Assembly (NCBI GenBank): GCA_933228895.1
Contig: OW121848.1
Coordinates: 140,014,615 to 140,078,614, forward strand
Length of the DNA stretch: 64,000 nucleotides
Source: Platycnemis pennipes
Lineage: Eukaryota; Arthropoda; Insecta; Odonata; Platycnemididae
Direction: 5' to 3'
Shown here: positions 33,451 to 46,625 of the stretch, one piece after another
How positions within the stretch are numbered: position 1 is the stretch's first letter
Layout of the letters: each line of letters begins with the position of its first letter
Made by a program: the position numbers and the translations under genes
Notes under the pieces: generated by a model
What the model was told of the DNA's origin: nothing
Database searches by the model: none
What the model saw: the letters and a program-made list of their open reading frames with translations, nothing else

Positions 33451-34895
33451 CTATGTCAAAATCACTCCTCCAGACCTTTTATTTATGAACCCACACTTAC
33501 TGTCAATTACATTGGCCTCCTTAGATCGTGGTACCATCTCCCAGATGTGTAGCTCCTTCATAGTTTTCAACCCCTCCAATATTGTGGCTTTCCACTCAGC
33601 TGACTGTTGTTCACTCACACACTGTTCACCCTCCTGCCAAGATTTGGAGATCTCTGTCTCTTGGGGAGAGTTTACCTCATACTTCACCAGATTGCTGCAC
33701 AGAAGATTGCATGGAGCTCATACTTCCCTTCTTCTCTCCGTTCACCTTGGTCCACCTTCTTCTGGGTCTGGAGCAGCCCCTAGCTCTCCCGGCTGTTTGG
33801 AGTGGCCCCTGGATCTTCCGGTATGGGCCACTCACCTAAGTCTGCTGGCTCACCTTTTATTGCCAATGGGAGAAGTCCCTCTTCTTTAGCAGGAAGCGGT
33901 GGCTGAGGGTCATTGGAAACTATAGCAGAAAAGGATGTGCTCTCTGAATACCATGCCATGACTGATAATCACCTTATTTGATTTCAGGTCCATCAGTTGA
34001 TAACCCTTTACTGGTAACCTCCTGGTATTCTCTCATTAAGCACTCCAAAGGATCTCCACTACGAGATCCTTCATTAAGCACTCCATTCTTGCATCAAGCT
34101 TGTTGTCCTGGGTCTTGGGAGGTACCCGAGACCATGCCTGTGCCCAAATACTAGTAGGTACTGAAGGTCACTTCCCTTGATTGCCCTTCCCAGCCATTTC
34201 TTTCATAGAATTGAGAATTTAAAAGGAAGGTGTTTTGTTTCACACATGGCATGTTGTCTGTAGGGCCTCAATCTAAAAGTATTCAGTCATTCCTGCTTTG
34301 ATACGTAGATATCTTATTGCACAAACATAATGTCTGCTTTGTCCTTTCAGCTATACCCCTTTGTTGAGGGGTCTCTGGTACAGTCTTCCAATGCAATAAC
34401 CCATTCTTCCTCAGGTAGACCTAAAATTATCATATCCAATGTGTTCCCCTCCATTGTCACTCTGTAGATGTTTTTTTTTTCTTGCCATGAAACACTTAGT
34501 CATAACACAGTAGTTCTTTAATTCCTATAAAACATCACTCCTCTTTTTTATGGCAATAGCAGTCACATACCTTGATGCCTCATTCAAGTATGTAACAAAA
34601 TCAACTAAAGTAACAATATATTTCCTGTGCCCTATGATTGGGGCATTATTGGGCTTATTACATTGAAGTGAATTCACTGTAGTAATGCATTCACCTTTCT
34701 TCACGCCTAAGGAATGTTTACCATTTCTTCCCTTGGATGGAATGGCTGTAGAGTGCAATGCAACAAAGTTATGACATCAACCACTAGAGCACAGTGTATC
34801 ATGTGGGATGCTAGGCCAATGTCTATGCCTTCCAACATCGACTTAATGATTGTAAGATTTGGCTTACCCTCTTCCCCCCCCCCCTCCTTTAACAT
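33451..34895 (-). mobile_element. copia-type LTR retrotransposon fragment, degraded
   Basis: Read on the minus strand: the integrase core near 34760-34280 has HRKYIVTLVDFVTYLNEASR, then an LQSDNGGEHIG catalytic motif and a GIAERTKQTL-like segment. After a low-complexity spacer, 33687-33451 gives the start of the copia RT (WKATILEGLKTMKELHIWEM, VPRSKEANVID). Frameshifts are frequent and no LTRs are seen. Confidence 0.7.
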
Positions 34896-35757
34896 AAGAT
34901 GCTGGTTTTTAAAATTAATTTTTGAGGAAAAAGGGTGTCTTGATGTCCAAGAAAAATGGCTCTTTAAATACAGCTACTCCCAGATCATGGTTTTATGTTA
35001 AGCATCTCTGATGGATAGTTGATAATAAATTCATCCTCCTCAAATTTTTTAATTGCTCTGAATGAGAGAGATTAAATTGTATCTATTTTTTTCTCTTTCC
35101 ATTTTTGGTTTAATGGGGTGCACCTTGTACCTATTTATGTTGGAACTCATTAACACAACTTCCTTAGTTAGGGTTCTTTCATCCTATTTTGAGAGATCCA
35201 GGTGAGAACCAGAAGTAAAAATCACTTTCTATAAATATAAAGTGTCACATTATACTCTGGAGAAAGAGATATCACCAGTTTGAGGATTTTAATTTATATT
35301 GGCTTTTTGTGGTTGGAAAACTTCCGAATGTTGATCAATTAAGGATACACTATACCAGCAGTGGTTTATATTTTAGTTTTATCTTTCTCGTAAAATAAAA
35401 TTTAGAGGCACCCTTAATTTTCTCCTAGCACTAATCCCATTCTTGAGACTTATTGAACTATTCTTGTGTTTCCTACTTTATTGTTTTCTCTTATTTTGAT
35501 GCCTTTTTTTGTTGATTATTGGTAAGCCATTTAACAAAGCTTATCTCACCAGGGAATGGTACATTTGAAATGATTTAAGGCAAGGGGAGGTCTTGTTATG
35601 AGCCATGGCCATACTCCAGGTGTTTTTCAGGAAGGTCCAAGTCAGAGAAAAACTAAAGGGTATTTATTCAAAACTAATGTTAACAACACTTGTGCTATTT
35701 TTTTATTTATCTCCAGTTTGTGACTAATGTCTTCAGGCTTAATTATGCGGAACCTCC
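34896..35757. other. intergenic, nothing recognised
   Basis: Only short frames. This lies between the probable end of NAA60 and the foldback element. Confidence 0.5.
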
Positions 35758-35918
35758 ATATCAGAAATGATAAAAAATTCACTTTGTACAGGCCACTAGA
35801 GAGATTTATTGAGTACGATGCATTGTCAGATGATCTTCTTATGCAATGAAAACTAGGTTGTACCCAGTAAATCTCTCTAGTGGACTGTACAAAGTGAATT
35901 TGTTATCATTTCCGATAT
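35758..35918. mobile_element. 161-bp foldback element
   Basis: Arms 35758-35808 and 35868-35918 are inverted copies (ATATCAGAAATGATAAAAAA against its near complement, both including CACTTTGTACA and CTAGAGAGATTTA). The loop is 59 bp. A deleted relative occurs at 88-137. Confidence 0.85.
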
Positions 35919-38900
35919 TTCCAGTTATTATAATTTTGGCTTTTTTATTTTTTTATCACATTTCACTCATATTTGATCTGAAGCTTCAATCATCCTCCTC
36001 TCTGCCTTCACTCTGTGAGGTATCTTATAGACAATGATCAATTATTATTTCTTGGTTAATATTTTCACAAATCTCCCAAAAGAGCTCAGCTCCCTGAAAA
36101 TTCATTTGGATATGGCTGTGGTTCACGTTTAAATTAGATTACACATTGTTAATCACTGCACTTGGACTCAATTTCAATTTTAGCTCAATACTTTTCAATT
36201 TTACTCCCTTATGAAATAATGATTTATTAAAGTAGCCATTTAAAAGAATGCTGTTAAAATTTGCTTCATGAATGTACAAAATTTCTATTCCATTACTGAG
36301 CATGACTGCAATTGTCATATTTTTCTCTACATTTGTACTGTTACCTTCCATCAAATATGCTTTTTCCCATATCTGTGTCACGAAGTACTGAATTTTATCA
36401 GTATGTATGAATGCTCAACCCTTTCACGGTCATTGTATTTGTGGTTTTCATGGCCAGAAAACTCGCAACTAAATCTTGAAAAGATTAACTCTTGGTTCAA
36501 AAATGTTGACCTAGACATTTGAAATTTAAACATATTTCACCTTAATTTAAATGTTTTTCCAAAAGTCAATGTAGTATTTTGTTTTTATGTAAATAATTTT
36601 TTTAAGGAAAACAATTTTTATCAAGAGCCCATATATCGGCACCCCGAGCATTTTAAGGAACCCACGAGGCCAATATATCTTATATACCTTGAGTGTCTAA
36701 GGGCTAATGCTGCAAAGCTACAAAGATATATTTTGTATTAAAATTTTTGATCAAAATTAAGCACTAAATTATAATATCCGTGATTCCTGGTACATTTTTA
36801 CTAAGCCAATCTGACATCATACCTAGCATATTTTTTTAGTTTAATTTATATTTAGACATTATGCCTTAGGCCATTTAGGCCTTAAATATTATTTTAAATG
36901 AATTTAAATTGAAGAAAAGCCACTAATCATCATTAGGGTTTTGTAATAATTTGTACTACAAGCACTTGGAACTGATTTGTAGAAATTTCTTTCCTGCAGA
37001 TTTTATGATCTTATATCAGGGTAATTGACATGCAGTAGCTGTAATTATCATCTTATTGCCTTAATATCCTATCCTAATTCTACTATAAGAAATGGTCTTA
37101 ATTATGGTAAATGTCAGTGAATGTTTGCATCTGTTAATGAATATATACCTTTAGAAACTATATTGGTGGAATAATTAATCCTGAAGAGACATATAGTTTG
37201 CAGAAATCAACATCTATCAACATCTGCCCTCTGTTGACTATATTGAATGATAAGAAAAAACTGAGGTACATGCAAATAATGTTAATCTGGAATGTTGTGA
37301 ATGCCCTTCTGTGATGAAGATATTTCATGTTTTAGAATAGCATGCCTTCAAAAGGGCACTGCCAAAAAAATATATGTCTTTGCGTTATATGCTCTTATGA
37401 GTGATAAGGAAAATATACATGGAAAGTAAATTTAATAGTAAATAATCTTTTAAAACCTACAAAAATATAATTTAACCATTAAAGACCAGCACAGGGGAAG
37501 GAAAGGAAAAACAGTTGTTTAGATGACCGAAAGGGGGATAGAGTGTATTCTAAAATATAAGGGAATGATCAAAGAAAAAGAGACAGAAGAGTCAAAGGAG
37601 TGGAAGTCATCCTTAGACAAAAAAGTTTTGAAATGGAATGAACATAAATATTGAAAGTAGCAAAAGTTTTTTATAACGCTTTGTTTGTCTGCACCCTTTG
37701 CAAACCTTAGAATTGGGTGGAATGTGGCATGCTGTGGTGTTGGCTTTTATAACTGCAACATATTGTAGCTATTTTATTAACACGAGCTTTAAAAATCTGA
37801 AAAAATATTATGCATTTTTGTTTGGATGCTTCTATTGCTCAGGATTCCAAATTAGTGATCTACTTCACTTGCATAACGAAGAACTCAAGTTTGATATCAA
37901 AGTTAGGTAAGGGATTTTGTTACTCCTCTTTGAGGTTAGCTGTTGGATTTTGTTGATTCTGTTAATATATGCTCCCACTTATTCAACAATATATTTCATT
38001 ACTTGACTTGATCTTGTCTAAGCCTTTCTGTATTAGGTCAGACGTTCTGATTTAACTATTTTTCAGTTTCTTAGCATCATGGTCATAAAATTGAGTGTCC
38101 AATTTTTGGCCGAAGTTTGTTCCCATATTACATATTAAGTTATTCTTTTGACAGTAATATAAATCAGTTAACTTTGATAAGTTGCTAATTCTTCATTCTT
38201 TTTCCAGTGTAGAAAAGTAGTTGGGACCAAGAAAATATGTGAGTGGCATTTTAATTATATAAGTTCTTACCTCAATGATGAGATAACAGTCGTAGAGTGT
38301 CGGTAACAACTGAAGCATATTCCTTTTAAATGCATACATTAGTGGCATATGTGTAAACTTTTGCGGTCATGGTAGATGGCAGTCAACTTGAGTCACAGTC
38401 ACCTTAGCATGGTTTTTAATAAAGTAGCTGTATATATGCTTCTATTAAAAATAGACTTATTTGTGAAGTTTGTTGAATTTTACTTTGGGGGATCTTGTCT
38501 ATGACTTCCTTTATATCCTGTAGTTATGATGATGACTTGACCTCTTTTTAGTTCAGACTTTCAAAATATTTTCAGGTACACATTATGTAGTTATACATTA
38601 TACTGTCTGTTGGTATATAGTTTGGAGAAGTATACCTTTGTTTCCCATTTTGTTGGGAATCTTATTTTGGTACCTATTTGATGTAGACTACTTTGTATCC
38701 TACTGTACATACATTTTTTATGTTGACCTGCTATTGCAAATTCTGCTTTAAAAGAAATGCCTATCGCAGGAAATGAACTCTGGTCTGTAAAAAGACAAAC
38801 CAAAAGTTATTGCTTGGGTTTTTAATGTTTGTCCCTAAGCAACACGTATGTTGTTACATTTTTGTTATATTGTGGATGTATCAGTGAACATTACGTATTG

Positions 38901-39839
38901 ATCATCTCCTATGTATTAATTTTAGTGTGTGCATAGTTAAAATTGTATATAATTATCATTGTAAATATTACCTTGAAAATTGTAAAATGTGACATTATTG
39001 TGTTACACCAGCTATTTTCGGGCAAATTAATCCTTATCTCTAATGATCCTGATGTTGCCAGAGGAAATGCCCTCCATAAACTATTACTCTAAACATAATG
39101 CATTACTGCCATTTTGAAGTAAATTCATAATGTAAAAAGTCTGTTTTCACTCAATCTTATATTCATTAAAATCATTCTACTTGTTACCTTGTGTTTTTTT
39201 ATTTACTTTCCTGAGATGTATTCTCTGGTTCTTGAAACATTTAATTACTGGATAATGAACTTAAAGTTTTTGGAATTCACTGTGCAACCCATTTATGAGA
39301 CATGGCTGGCTTTAAATATTTTCAGCAGAATTTTTAGCAAATTCTTAAAGTATTATGATAGCGCTTTCTAAGTACGTTCATATGTATCAGATTCTTCTTT
39401 TAGTTTATTATAGTGCATTACTTTGGTACTATTCCCAATAGCATATTGCTGTCATGATGCACACATAAATTACAGTTGGTGTCATAGTTCTACCAGAGTT
39501 AATGTATTATTATGAACTGGGAAACAAATATTTTTTTAAGTAACGTAGAAAAGGAGATGATGATAAGTTCAGAGGTTCTATCTATTCTTTACATAATTTA
39601 TATTATTGTGATGATGATGTTTTACTTATTATAGCTCCCTTTACTACAGTTTCAATTTTGTGACAGCCATGCTGTTTAAATAATTATTTTAATAAACCTG
39701 TTTGACATTTTCCAATTTATTGATCAATCTATTTTATATTTGATTGTGACCCACATGACACATACTGTTTTTTCCCATCCCATTTCTACAAGCTCAATTA
39801 CTAACCCAATATTGCATTTAAAAGCAAGTTCTATTTTCT
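35919..39839. other. intergenic, nothing recognised
   Basis: AT-rich DNA. I checked the frames at 36139-36381, 37698-37910 and 38591-38803 and none resembles a known domain. Confidence 0.5.
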
Positions 39840-42110
39840 GCTGGCCAATCTCCACAGGTTAGCTTTGCCGTATAATAGTGACCGAAACAACAGCACATAT
39901 CAACCCTCATGAATTCTTCTGGGGCTCTCCACCAGGTTAAATTATGTTATTATGGATGTTTGCCGACATTTCGGGTAATGACTCGTCACCCATCCTCAAG
40001 GCAATAATGTCATAATTTTATATTTTGGCCACTTGGTCTCTAGCTACTGGTTGAGAGTCAATTGTTGACTCCAAAGACTATTGACCAACAGCTTAAACTT
40101 AGATCTTGAACTACTAATCTTTTTTTAAATTGGATTCCAGGTATTGCCGTTGTTATACCCAGAATTACAATTGAAATATTTCTTCTTCAGTCGGATTTCA
40201 ATGGCTTTTTTAGTCAAGCAATCGCAGAAGCTTTTTGAACACCAGAAAATTAGTGTCCTCCCATTTGATCTTATGGCCTAAATTAATATGTTCTGTGTTC
40301 GACTACTGCCGATTTTTCTGTTTGACCAGTCGTATAAAATCTGTGGTGTTCCTTCAGTCTTATGGGTATAGTTCTACCCATCTCACCCACATAGACTTCT
40401 CCACATTCACATGGTATTTGGTAGACCCTAGGAGTCATGAGGCTGACCTTTGCTTTCACTTGATGTTCCTTTAATTTGGCCATGGGTTTGTGGAAAGCTT
40501 CAATGTCATATCTCTTCAGAATTCTTGAGATTTTTCCAGAGATTGTACATATATAGGGCAGAAATGCTCTTGCTGCTAGTTTATGGTGTACCTCTTCTAT
40601 ATCTGCATCATTCTGGGATTTTAAAGACATTTGAATGTCTATGAAATCTGTCGCTATTCATGTACAATGTGGTAGAAGGTCTTTCTTAGGTGTTGCAACT
40701 CTGGCTAAACTCACAGAATCGCTTGGTGTATGAGTGTCGAAAGAACAGCTCCTTATATTTAAGGGTGATGATGATTGTGACTGTTCACATACAATTCTGT
40801 ATGTGTCTGCTTGCAGTAAATTCAATGCCCAAGCTTGCCATTATCCTTCCATTGGACGAGGATCTGAAGAATGCGATCTTGTCGTTCATCTTCATTGTGA
40901 ATTGGATGTTGGTGTATACATGGTCTAAGAACAATTTAAGGGCATCCACTCCATGAGGTCAAATAATGAATGTGTCATCCTCATGTCAGTAGAAACTTTT
41001 AGGACTTAAAGGAGCTTTCTACAGCTAGCTGTTGAAAATACTTTCTCCTCAACGTTTTGCGTATAAAAGTTTGCAATAGCTGGTGACAAGGGAGATCCCA
41101 TTGCTACTACATCCACCTGATCTAAAAACTACCATCATATTTGAAATAAGAAGTGATGTGAGTGCATGGTGGAAAAGTTCAACTGTTTCGTTTTCATATT
41201 TGTCATCCAGGTGTTTAAAGGTTTCGGAAAATGGGATGCTGATGAAAGGAGAAACTACATGAAAGCAAACAAAAATTTCAGTTTTATTCACATCTCTGAT
41301 GGCAAAGTCAGTTGGAATCCGACTGGATTCCAACTGACTTTGCCATCTTCTGTTCACTTCACTAGTGTGCAAGCGTAAATTCAGCTGGATTAATCCAATG
41401 TATATCTGGAATCCAGCTGGCTTGCTATCTGGGATGAAGGTTAGGAGGAGTTTTCACAAACTCCTTAGAGTTTCTGGTGTGGTGATCACCAACATACGGA
41501 ACCAAGATTCCTATGAGGTATTTAGCCAAATAGTGAGTAGGAGAGCCAATGGCACAGAACTTTGGTCTTGGAGGAACATGTTCATTGTGAATTTTTGGTA
41601 ATCCATATAGTCTAGGAGGAACTGGTGTCTATGGGTAGATGTTCTTGGCCATTTACGTTGATAGTTTTGATCTGTTAATTAGCAAAATATTGTCTTCCTC
41701 ATGATGGAGTCTGTGGAATTTCCATTCAACTTCCAGTAAACTCGATCCTGCAGGATTTCTCGAATATTATAAGGATACTCTTCTGTATTCATGAGAACCA
41801 CTACATTTCCTTTGTCCATGGGTAAAATTGTAACCACCTTGTTGTCACGCAAAGCACAAAGGGCAGAAAGCTCCTCTTTCGAGATGTTTGGTTCTGGAAG
41901 AACAGCCCTCTTTAAAATCATGAAAACCTCTTCTCTTGATTTCTCAGATAAATCTCTGGAGAGTTTTCGAACCCCCTATTCTATTACCCCTATGGTGGGT
42001 ATGTACAGGATAGATCGTGGCGCCAGAGTAAAGTTTAGCCCCTTGCAAATGACTGAACAAGTTAGCTTGTCAAAGTTCTGATTGGTCAAGTTGATCACCA
42101 CCCACTTGTG
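39840..42110 (-). mobile_element. Penelope-like element with RT and GIY-YIG endonuclease, frameshifted
   Basis: On the minus strand the order is an N-terminal part near 42090-41920 (KGLNFTLAPRSI), NISKEELSALCALRDNKVVT with ILPMDKGNVVVLMN (41921-41679), LPKIHNEHVPPRPKFCAIGS (about 41600), FHVVSPFISIPFSETFKHLD (about 41270), and a GIY-YIG endonuclease at 40630-40283 (VYQIPCECGEVYVGEMGRT, then KSAVVEH). The C-terminal segment continues to about 40110. Several frameshifts make it inactive. The tail near 39950 has the CCGACATTTCGGG-type sequence seen in such elements. Confidence 0.92.
41298..41347. repeat. 23-bp perfect inverted duplication inside the Penelope-like element
   Basis: GATGGCAAAGTCAGTTGGAA plus TCC at 41298-41320 is repeated in inverse at 41325-41347 with a 4-bp loop. 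It lies inside conserved RT sequence. Confidence 0.9.
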
Positions 42111-42199
42111 ATCCACGGGTATGGAGGACGGTTTTTATTTATGAAGTCAGTCATATTTCTTCTTCTGCCTTTCTGTCTCACTTTTCAAGAGGACTTCTC

Positions 42200-42496
42200 C
42201 TATGACAGAAGTCGCATGATCGATGTACTCCCAATCCAAAGGAGAGAGGAAAGATGCGGAGGATGTCCTGTGCATTCTTCATCTACCACAGGATCTCTTA
42301 CCACACAAAACATCTTTTGCCATTTAAAAACCCTTGTTTTTGACATGGCAATCTCACCGTAAACTTCCCTTATCAGATTGAAAGTCTCAGTGCGGGAATT
42401 TTTTGAGTTTGACACAAAACTGTATGGCATAAAGTTGCTCAGATGAGGGCAACTGAGCCTTGTCACAATCTTTACGTGAGAACCCCAATCATCCAT
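42200..42496 (-). pseudogene. mariner-type HTH domain fragment
   Basis: The minus frame reads ETFNLIREVYGEIAMSKTRV, then FKWQKMF and DEECTGHPPHLSS. It follows the N-terminal helix-turn-helix of mariner transposases (xxxLxxxYGxxAxSRxxVFxWxKRF...DxxRxGRPxxS). No DDD domain follows; the Penelope-like element begins within 100 bp. Confidence 0.7.
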
Positions 42497-42499
42497 CCT

Positions 42500-43852
42500 G
42501 CTGAAAACTTCATACCTGTAGCCCTTCCAGTTGGTTATAAATATTCATTCCTGATATTTTAGGGACAAATCATGCCCTATATGTGCAGGAGGCATTGTGG
42601 AAGTATAGTTGATTGTTTGTTCACATGATAGTTACAGATATCTTAAGAGAAAAGTTTGGTGAAGTACCAGATTGAATGAGTTAAATACAAGCTGTGTAGT
42701 GTCTGAGTACATTAGCTTTCTTGAAACATATGATTTATTAAGGAAAGGAACTTAACTCTATGGTGAATAGCTCAACTCTAAGTACCATATTGCTCAATTC
42801 TGAATAATATATTGCTCAATTCTCTCAGAGTACTTCCCTCCCCAAAGGTGACTACTCCAGTGGTTGAAGAATGAATATTTCATATTTTAAAATTAATGCC
42901 AACAATTACAAAGTCCTTGTTATAAATGATTATTAACAGTGTCACTATTTAAGAACCAGTAATTAACAGTCGAGTTACCGTCTTCCTCCAGAATCTTCTT
43001 GTTATAAAGTAATTTTTAAATTTTAAGATATCAGGGCCAAGAATGGTAAGATGGGGGACAGTAGGTACCTGAAACAATGCTGGAAAAGTATGTTGTGAAG
43101 GGCCTTGGTCCTTAGAAGTTTTATTTTACATTATTTATATGGAAATCGATATATCCATTGGGCATATAACAAACGCACATCTTTTCTGTTGAGTGCCATT
43201 ATTTCCAGTTTCATATGCACATGAATGAAAGAACTACTTTTCCTTATTTTGTAATTCTCTCTCAAGTTCAGCCAACCAAAATTGGATTGGAATATATACA
43301 TAAAATTTACCATATTATTATTGTCGAAACAAAATTTTATTAGATTTGTAAATGACCTGTGAAATTATAACCAATGTTTTCCCTCATAAAGGAAAGGTTT
43401 GTACTTTTCCGTAGATATCCTGTCACTTTTTGGATAACAGACTTTTTGAGGGTCGAATTCTTTCACTGTCATGAGTTGAATAATTTGTCCAAGGACTGAC
43501 CTTCATATACTATTGAGACATCTCTACTCCATAAAATTTCTTGATTTCAGTGATCTACCGGGTTTTGTTGAGATTCATTTACACCTCGTAGGGCTATTTA
43601 ATGCTCAAATAAATTTAATCCTCAAATATCTATTAAATAATAAAAACATTTTAGTTCAAAAAAAATGAAAACTAAATATGAAGAATTACTGAACATGGAT
43701 TGTAATTCATTTTATCTATACATTATTTAAAAAAATTAAATCCTACAGCTTGACTTACATGGCAAAGACTGAATGAGATCATGAAAAATATCATGAATTA
43801 TTTTCATCTGAAACTTCTGGCTTTCTACTGAGAGACTAGCAAACTGTTAGTA
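42500..43852. other. intergenic, nothing recognised
   Basis: AT-rich with short frames only. Confidence 0.5.
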
Positions 43853-44110
43853 TAGATAGATAGATTGTAATAGTGGTGGAGTTCCTCACAACGGAGGCCC
43901 TGAGGCACTTAGACCCATTGGTCCATTGTGTTAACCACCCTTTTGAAGAAGTCACCCATAAAGGCCGATTGCCCTGCTAAAGGCCAACAAGTCCCCGATG
44001 GGGATTTCCCTTACCTCCCTGGGTTCCAAAAATGGGGAACCCAGGTACCTGTTTCGAGTCCTCATCACCGCAGGGCACTCGCATAACATGTGGGATGTGG
44101 TTCAAACTGT
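43853..44110 (-). mobile_element. LINE 3' end, truncated copy
   Basis: Matches the 3' part of the LINE at 44330-45104 (GTGGAGTTCCTCA, TTAGACCCATTGGTCCATTG, CTTACCTCCCTGGGTTCCAA) and ends in an ATCTATCTATC-type tail on the minus strand. Confidence 0.8.
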
Positions 44111-44329
44111 TAGTAAGAAGAGCATGAATCATGTGACATGAGATGAATGCAGACAAATCATTTATCATTAGCCAAGTGACATTACATCTTAACATACAAA
44201 TACAACCTAGTTTTTCCTTATTAGAGGCAATCAAGGAGGTTAGAATGCACTGGAGAAGTCATCGCAGCTGATTCGAGAAGCCAGTGGCCATCTTAGTAGG
44301 TACATATGACTTAGCGGACATGTGCTTAG

Positions 44330-45104
44330 ATTATGATTGTTGTGGAGTTCCTCATAAAGGATGCCCTAAGGCACTTAGACCTATTGGTCCATTGTGCCAA
44401 CCATCCTTCTGGAGAAATCACCCAAGGAGGCCAATCGCCTTGATGAAGGCCAGCAGGCCTATGGGGATCTCCCTTACCTCCCTGGGTTCCAAAACTGGTG
44501 TACTCAGGTACCTATTCTGAGTCCTCATCACAGTGGGGCACTCGCATAGTATCTATGTGGGATGTGGTTTCATCCTCTTCTTCACACCACCTGCATCTGG
44601 ATGAATCTACAATTCCCAGGAGGTGCAGGTGCCTCATCACCTGGTAGTGCCCTGTGTGGAGTCCCACTACCGTTCGTAATTGACCCCTGTTTAGTGACAG
44701 GAGTCTTTTGGCAAGCCCAGGCCTAGGTTCTCCTACATGTAATTTGGCCTGTCTAAGACTTGGTATGGTTTGCCAGATCTCAGAATGCCAGGCTAAGCCC
44801 CTCATTCTAATTTCTGCTGTCCCTATTGATGTGGCAATAGGTTGATTGGCTCTGGTCCAATTGGATTGCAGCTGGATCTGGCTTTTGCCAACTCATCAGC
44901 CATCTCATTTCCGAATATGCCTGCATGACCTGGTTCCCAGAAAATTTCCACCTTGCTGCATCTAACTATCTCATTGAGTGCCTCATGACACCCCTGTAGC
45001 AGCTGTGATTTGCATAATGGTGATGTAAGCACCTTTAGAGCTCCCCGATTATCATGCATGTGCTTACTACCCATGATTATCATTTGATGAAGTTGTTTTG
45101 GCAC
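44330..45104 (-). mobile_element. LINE with RNase H domain, 3' part
   Basis: The minus strand reads an RNase H end (DNRGALKVLTSPLCKSQLLQ, then VEIFWEPGHAGIFGNEMADE). After a break comes the C-terminal module RQAKLHVGE, LLSLNRGQLRTVVGLHTGHY and HLHLLGIVDSSRCRWCEEE, with the usual Cys and His pattern (CRxCxEExETxxH). LINEs of the I/R1/LOA type carry this arrangement. The 5' part with RT is missing. Confidence 0.85.
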
Positions 45105-45984
45105 ACAGTAAAACTCAAAATAGTAAGATGAATAATGTAATGCATTTACAATATTCGTAAATGAACATAGGAAATTGTGTTAACAGGGGCTAAATATGTA
45201 ATTTAACTAGATAAAATCCAGACCAGTTTTAGTAATAAAATTAATACTCAAGAGGAATCTAATGCATTAATACCCACCTTAAATAGCCTTAAGAATATTA
45301 ATTGATGCTGTTGAGATTAAATTAGGGTACAACTTTATTGTATTTTATGTTTTAATTCACATGCATTCTCCGTAAGAGGCCATATAAAACAATATTTGGA
45401 TTGAGGGTGCAGGATCCAAGATCGTTTCCAAGCCTCCCCATCCTGGCTTAATTGTCACCAATAGGCTAGCATGTAGGTTTGCCATCTCTACTTCTCTGGA
45501 AATGAGGTAAAAAATGAGGACTTTTGAGGACTCAGTTCCCTGCAATGCCATGTTCACACCAAATCTCTTCATACTACCTACCTACAATAAAACCCAAATC
45601 CTATGGTTACATCACACTGTCTATCCTAAGGCCTTACTTCCAAGACAGAGCAACATCCACGCAAGAGGATAGTTTCGCAACCACAATATTTTGGATATAT
45701 ATTATATTTGGATGGTGTATTACCATCTATCTACCGCAGCCATACCATCTTACTACGTATCTATCTACAGCCTACCTACTATCTATCCTTAATATTCCTT
45801 TTCTGCCCTACATAATTCCATCTTGAACTTGTTCCATTTTCCCTCGTTATATTTATTTGTTATTATAATGGTAACAGACTTCACAACCTATTGGTTTTCT
45901 AACTGCAAATAAAGTAATTGTCATTATATATCTTTACCAAAAGACCATCTGTTCTATTCAAATGCCAGTCATTTAGAATTATGA
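45105..45984. other. intergenic, nothing recognised
   Basis: Contains ATCTATCTAC-rich low complexity at 45660-45790. No gene is supported. Confidence 0.5.
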
Positions 45985-46625
45985 GATGAAACATATAAAT
46001 TTTACACCATTAATCTTTTTGATACAGTGCACTTTCTCTGATGACCTTATTTTTTTGAGAATGTCTTTCTTTTGCACCATATAGGAATAAAATTGTTCAC
46101 AAGTGAGATGCCTGATATTAAATTTCACAGATGCAATAGACTTCACTGAAACTACTCTGAGTCTGTTCCTCTTCTTTGTCCAATGTGCCTGAATCAAAGA
46201 AAAAATGTCTTTCCACAGAAGCATTATGTGCTGGACTAGAGAAGAAAAACTGAGCAATCTTCACTAGTTCTAAGTAATGTTCTACACTCCCACTGTCCTA
46301 AATATAATTGCACAAAACCTTCTGAGGTGGCATATGGTTTTTGTAGTTGGCTGCAAATTTTTCCAAGTTTCGATACTGATCAAAGCACTTTGAATCATTT
46401 ATTCGCACACCTTAATCTTTTACGTACCTGATGGAAGCTTCGATACTCTCCCAAGACATGCTTTCAAAACTAGGCCATTTGAAGCATGAAAATTGTTTAA
46501 ATTTATGAAACCACTTCTTAAGGTAGTCCAAGCACCCATCATACACTGTATTCACATGTTCATAAAGACACTTTAGCTTGCTGTCCACCATCCTCCAATT
46601 CTTTTAACATGTCTTTCACCTTTAA
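45985..46625 (-). pseudogene. hAT transposase C-terminal region
   Basis: On the minus strand: DYLKKWFHKFKQFSCFKWPS, CFDQYRNLEKFAANYKNHMP, then SPAHNASVER and, after a frameshift, FSLIQAHWTKKRNRLRVVSV, ending CEQFYSYMVQ..ILKKIRSSEK. This is the hAT dimerisation end (SPxHNAxVERxFSLMxxxWTxxRNxL). Stops and frameshifts show it is dead. No terminal repeats were identified with confidence. Confidence 0.82.

Noticed and set aside
33314..33889. 191-aa plus-strand ORF, one of the longer frames in the window
   Set aside because: It lies antisense to a copia RT fragment on the minus strand and has no domain of its own.
37698..37910. Possible host exon with Cys-rich hydrophobic peptide
   Set aside because: No family match, weak splice context and composition like the surrounding AT-rich DNA.
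39840..42496. Host GIY-YIG nuclease gene
   Set aside because: The nuclease follows a broken Penelope RT on the same strand and is frameshifted.
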